Shown here: piece by piece, positions 62,272 to 64,000 of the stretch
Position numbering within the stretch: position 1 is the stretch's first letter
How the letters are laid out: every line of letters begins with the position of its first letter
DNA from: Candidatus Bathyarchaeota archaeon
GTDB taxonomy: Archaea; Thermoproteota; Bathyarchaeia; Bathyarchaeales; Bathycorpusculaceae
NCBI GenBank assembly: GCA_003164295.1
Contig: PLTA01000056.1
Span: 104,589 to 168,588, forward strand
DNA length: 64,000 nt
Direction: 5' to 3'
Program-made: the position numbers and the translations under genes
The notes under the pieces: generated by a model
What the model was told of the DNA's origin: nothing
Seen by the model: only the letters and a program-made list of their open reading frames with translations
Database searches by the model: none

Positions 62272-62928
62272 ATGAACAAATTCACCCTCATTGCAGTCTC
62301 TTTAATCTTCATGCTCATTACCCCAGCATTAGTTGTAGCAGCGTCTCCCGACTACACTGTTCATGTAAAAAAAGGCGACTGGATAAAATACAACGTAAAA
62401 GAAACAGGGACCCCAACCCCCGAATTCAATATAACATGGGGAAGAATGGATATAAAAAGCGTTGAAGGAGAAGCTATACACACTGATGTTCTAACTGGAT
62501 ATGCAAATGGCACTGTTTATCCAGAAAATGACATAACCCTCAATATAGCAACAGGCGCAATCGGCGACGGTTTCTTTATACCTATAAATCTGCAACCGGG
62601 CGATAAATACAACAGTGGCTATGAAGGCAACATAACAATAACAGGATTTGAACAAATTGAAGCTGGAGGCGCCCAACGAACCGTTATTACAGGTGACGCA
62701 AACCAGACCACTTACTATTGGGACAAACAAACAGGTATCATGGTTGCAGCAACTTCAAACTTACCTGGATGTACAATGTTTACTACGACAGGTGCAACCA
62801 ACTTATGGCAACCGCAAATCCTAAGCTTAGATTCAAATGTATTTTATGGAATTATAGTCGCTTTAGTGATCATTTTGGTATCTTTCGCAGCAATTTTGGT
62901 TTGGATGAAGAGGCGCCAAAAAAACTAA
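62272..62928 (+). CDS. Membrane-anchored surface protein
   Basis: 218 residues: signal peptide (FTLIAVSLIFMLITPALVV), beta-rich body (VKKGDWIKYNVKETG, AGGAQRTVITGDA), then TTYYWDKQTGIMVAAT, a C-terminal helix (FYGIIVALVIILVSFAAIL) and a KRRQKN tail without a PEF motif. It is similar in plan to the gene at 60957. It probably stays membrane-attached with the body outside. The function is unknown. Confidence 0.65.
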   Translation: MNKFTLIAVSLIFMLITPALVVAASPDYTVHVKKGDWIKYNVKETGTPTPEFNITWGRMDIKSVEGEAIHTDVLTGYANGTVYPENDITLNIATGAIGDGFFIPINLQPGDKYNSGYEGNITITGFEQIEAGGAQRTVITGDANQTTYYWDKQTGIMVAATSNLPGCTMFTTTGATNLWQPQILSLDSNVFYGIIVALVIILVSFAAILVWMKRRQKN

Positions 62929-62985
62929 TTTTCCTGGACAAACCTGGTAGTATAGGCTAACCATTAAGGCTGACCACTTGGAAAA

Positions 62986-63387
62986 TTGACAGAAAATTCT
63001 CCTCCTCAGAACAAGCTATGGGATCGGTGCAATAATAGACGCATTTGTAGCAATCCAACTATTATTAACCAGTTCCTGGTCTTCTTTTGACGGATTAAAA
63101 ATCTACACACAAATAAAACAATCAATTTTGTCTTAGGAATCGCGAGCGCCTTAATGTTCGGCTGGACTTTACTATTAATTTGGGCAGACAGAAAACCCGT
63201 TGAAAGAAAAGGAGTTTTATTACTAACAACTTTTCCAGTCATTTTCGGATTAGTACTAAATAATCTTTCAGCTATAGCATCAGGATTAAGACCCCCCCAA
63301 TCTGCAGCCCCAGAACTGGTACTTCAAACAGGATTAGCCGCCCTTTTCATTTTCAGCTACCTGAATGCAAGACGTACAACTGTTTAA
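62986..63387 (+). pseudogene. Four-TM membrane protein with two frame breaks
   Basis: Read from TTG 62986. An A-run at 62990-62993 with one A removed gives ILLLRTSYGIGAIIDAFVAI, and a second break near 63124 leads to NFVLGIASALMFGWTLLLIW, KPVERKGVLLLTTFPVIFGL and a last helix ending FSYLNARRTTV. About 133 residues and four helices when joined. Function unknown. The breaks may be indel errors. Confidence 0.5.
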
Positions 63388-63448
63388 TCCTGCCCCTAAA
63401 AAACCAAAACTTATAGGTAGCCTATTCAATAGGCAAGATAGAGGAAAA

Positions 63449-64000
63449 TTGTTAAAGCCCCAAAGGAAACTTTTCAGCACTTCGCTTATCTTAGGTTTAC
63501 TTTGTGCTGCGTTGCTTTTGCTTATAGTTAGTAGTTTGTCGGGCTCTTTCGCTACTTCATCCGTGCAGCCGGTGGCCTCGGGCAGCGGAAACACCGTTGT
63601 TATAGCAGATTTTAACGTGCAAGTAGATCCTGGCTCAGTTGCTTTCATGTCCCGTGTCGTATCAACTGCGCAAAGTGATAACGCGGCAGCTATAGTTATA
63701 GAGATGAATACTCCTGGCGGAAGCCTCAATGACATGCTCTCCATTATCTCATCAATAACAGCTGCGAATCAATCAGGCATCCCAACATACACTTTTATTG
63801 TACCCAATGGCTTAGGCGCCTCCGCAGGCAGCTACATAGCAATGTCAACAAACAAAATTCTCATGGCTCCTGGCTCTATAATAGGTCCAAGCACACCTTA
63901 CATAATCGGCGGCACAGCGCTCGAGCAGAATCACACCCAAGCTGCCATGCTTAGTCTGCTAACCAGCCTTGCAGAGAATTGGGGACGCAACACCACAGCA
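63449..64000 (+). CDS. nfeD: NfeD/ClpP-class membrane serine protease, cut by the window end
   Basis: Start TTG 63449 with GAGG five bases upstream. A signal-anchor helix (SLILGLLCAALLLLIVSSL) is followed by a ClpP-fold domain: VVIADFNVQVDPGSVAFMSR, IEMNTPGGSLNDM and LGASAGSYIAMS, which holds the nucleophile Ser. The frame is open to the window edge, so the catalytic Lys and any C-terminal OB-fold are not visible. The family cleaves membrane-bound substrates such as stomatin in archaea. Confidence 0.82.
   Translation, partial: MLKPQRKLFSTSLILGLLCAALLLLIVSSLSGSFATSSVQPVASGSGNTVVIADFNVQVDPGSVAFMSRVVSTAQSDNAAAIVIEMNTPGGSLNDMLSIISSITAANQSGIPTYTFIVPNGLGASAGSYIAMSTNKILMAPGSIIGPSTPYIIGGTALEQNHTQAAMLSLLTSLAENWGRNTTA

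Overview
The window looks like a chromosomal piece of an anaerobic archaeon, most likely a Bathyarchaeia-like (former Miscellaneous Crenarchaeotic Group) lineage. This placement is inferred from gene content, not from a phylogeny. Supporting signs are archaeal RadA, tandem PurP purine enzymes, an RqcH/NEMF protein, an EF-2-type GTPase, a LysW-like carrier protein, HdrBC-Mvh genes, archaeal A/T-rich promoters, frequent TTG and GTG starts, and surface proteins ending in a PEF-type C-terminal anchor. No rRNA, CRISPR array or complete insertion sequence was seen. Two tRNA genes are present: Cys(GCA), and a CAU tRNA that is either elongator Met or Ile2.

Layout. About 0.1-9.3 kb is an accessory zone. 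It holds a putative nuclease-wHTH fusion, a PQQ-repeat and a Kelch-repeat surface protein, small membrane proteins, a reading frame that runs into tRNA-Cys, and remnants of AbrB-like and MFS genes. From 9.4 to 17.3 kb lie indolepyruvate oxidoreductase (iorAB, with a ferredoxin cassette inside IorA), a phenylacetate-CoA ligase, an orphan LysW and an ADP-forming acyl-CoA synthetase fused to a GNAT domain. Together these suggest amino-acid fermentation with ATP made from acyl-CoA. From 17.5 to 28.2 kb there are two NiFe-hydrogenase operons head to tail (HoxEFUYH-type, then HdrCB-MvhGA), followed by a flavodoxin and a hydrogenase maturation protease. From 28.8 to 32.8 kb is a purine cluster (purE, purC, two purP).

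From 32.9 to 38.2 kb are a COG2112-type kinase, YwbE, a TMEM175-like channel, a divergent EF-2 paralogue lacking the diphthamide loop, and an OGG1-type glycosylase. From 38.3 to 42.7 kb there are two copies of an unusual module, each a secreted surface protein followed directly by a two-TM membrane protein with a cytoplasmic winged helix. Upstream of both, and of the PQQ surface gene at 1-2.4 kb, lie GTTCC/GGAAC-like half-sites spaced 10-11 bp apart. This is the best candidate here for an undescribed regulatory system. From 42.7 to 48.3 kb come a flavodoxin, an isochorismatase, an M24 peptidase, an aldehyde:ferredoxin oxidoreductase with its four-cluster ferredoxin, and a VapBC pair. From 48.3 to 56.7 kb are RqcH, a PIP-box protein directly after radA, PRC-barrel and MsrB genes, a cupin, and a nitroreductase/alcohol dehydrogenase/LsrF-like aldolase operon. 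From 57 to 64 kb are small and surface or membrane genes, ending in an NfeD/ClpP-class protease cut by the window edge.

Electron flow inferred from the genes: IorAB and AOR reduce ferredoxin, the two hydrogenases and HdrBC connect H2, NAD(H) and thiol/ferredoxin pools, and acyl-CoA products feed the ADP-forming ligase. At least ten genes carry one-base frame breaks, many in short homopolymers. They lie almost entirely in surface, membrane and accessory genes, which leaves open whether they are sequencing errors, pseudogenes or switchable genes.
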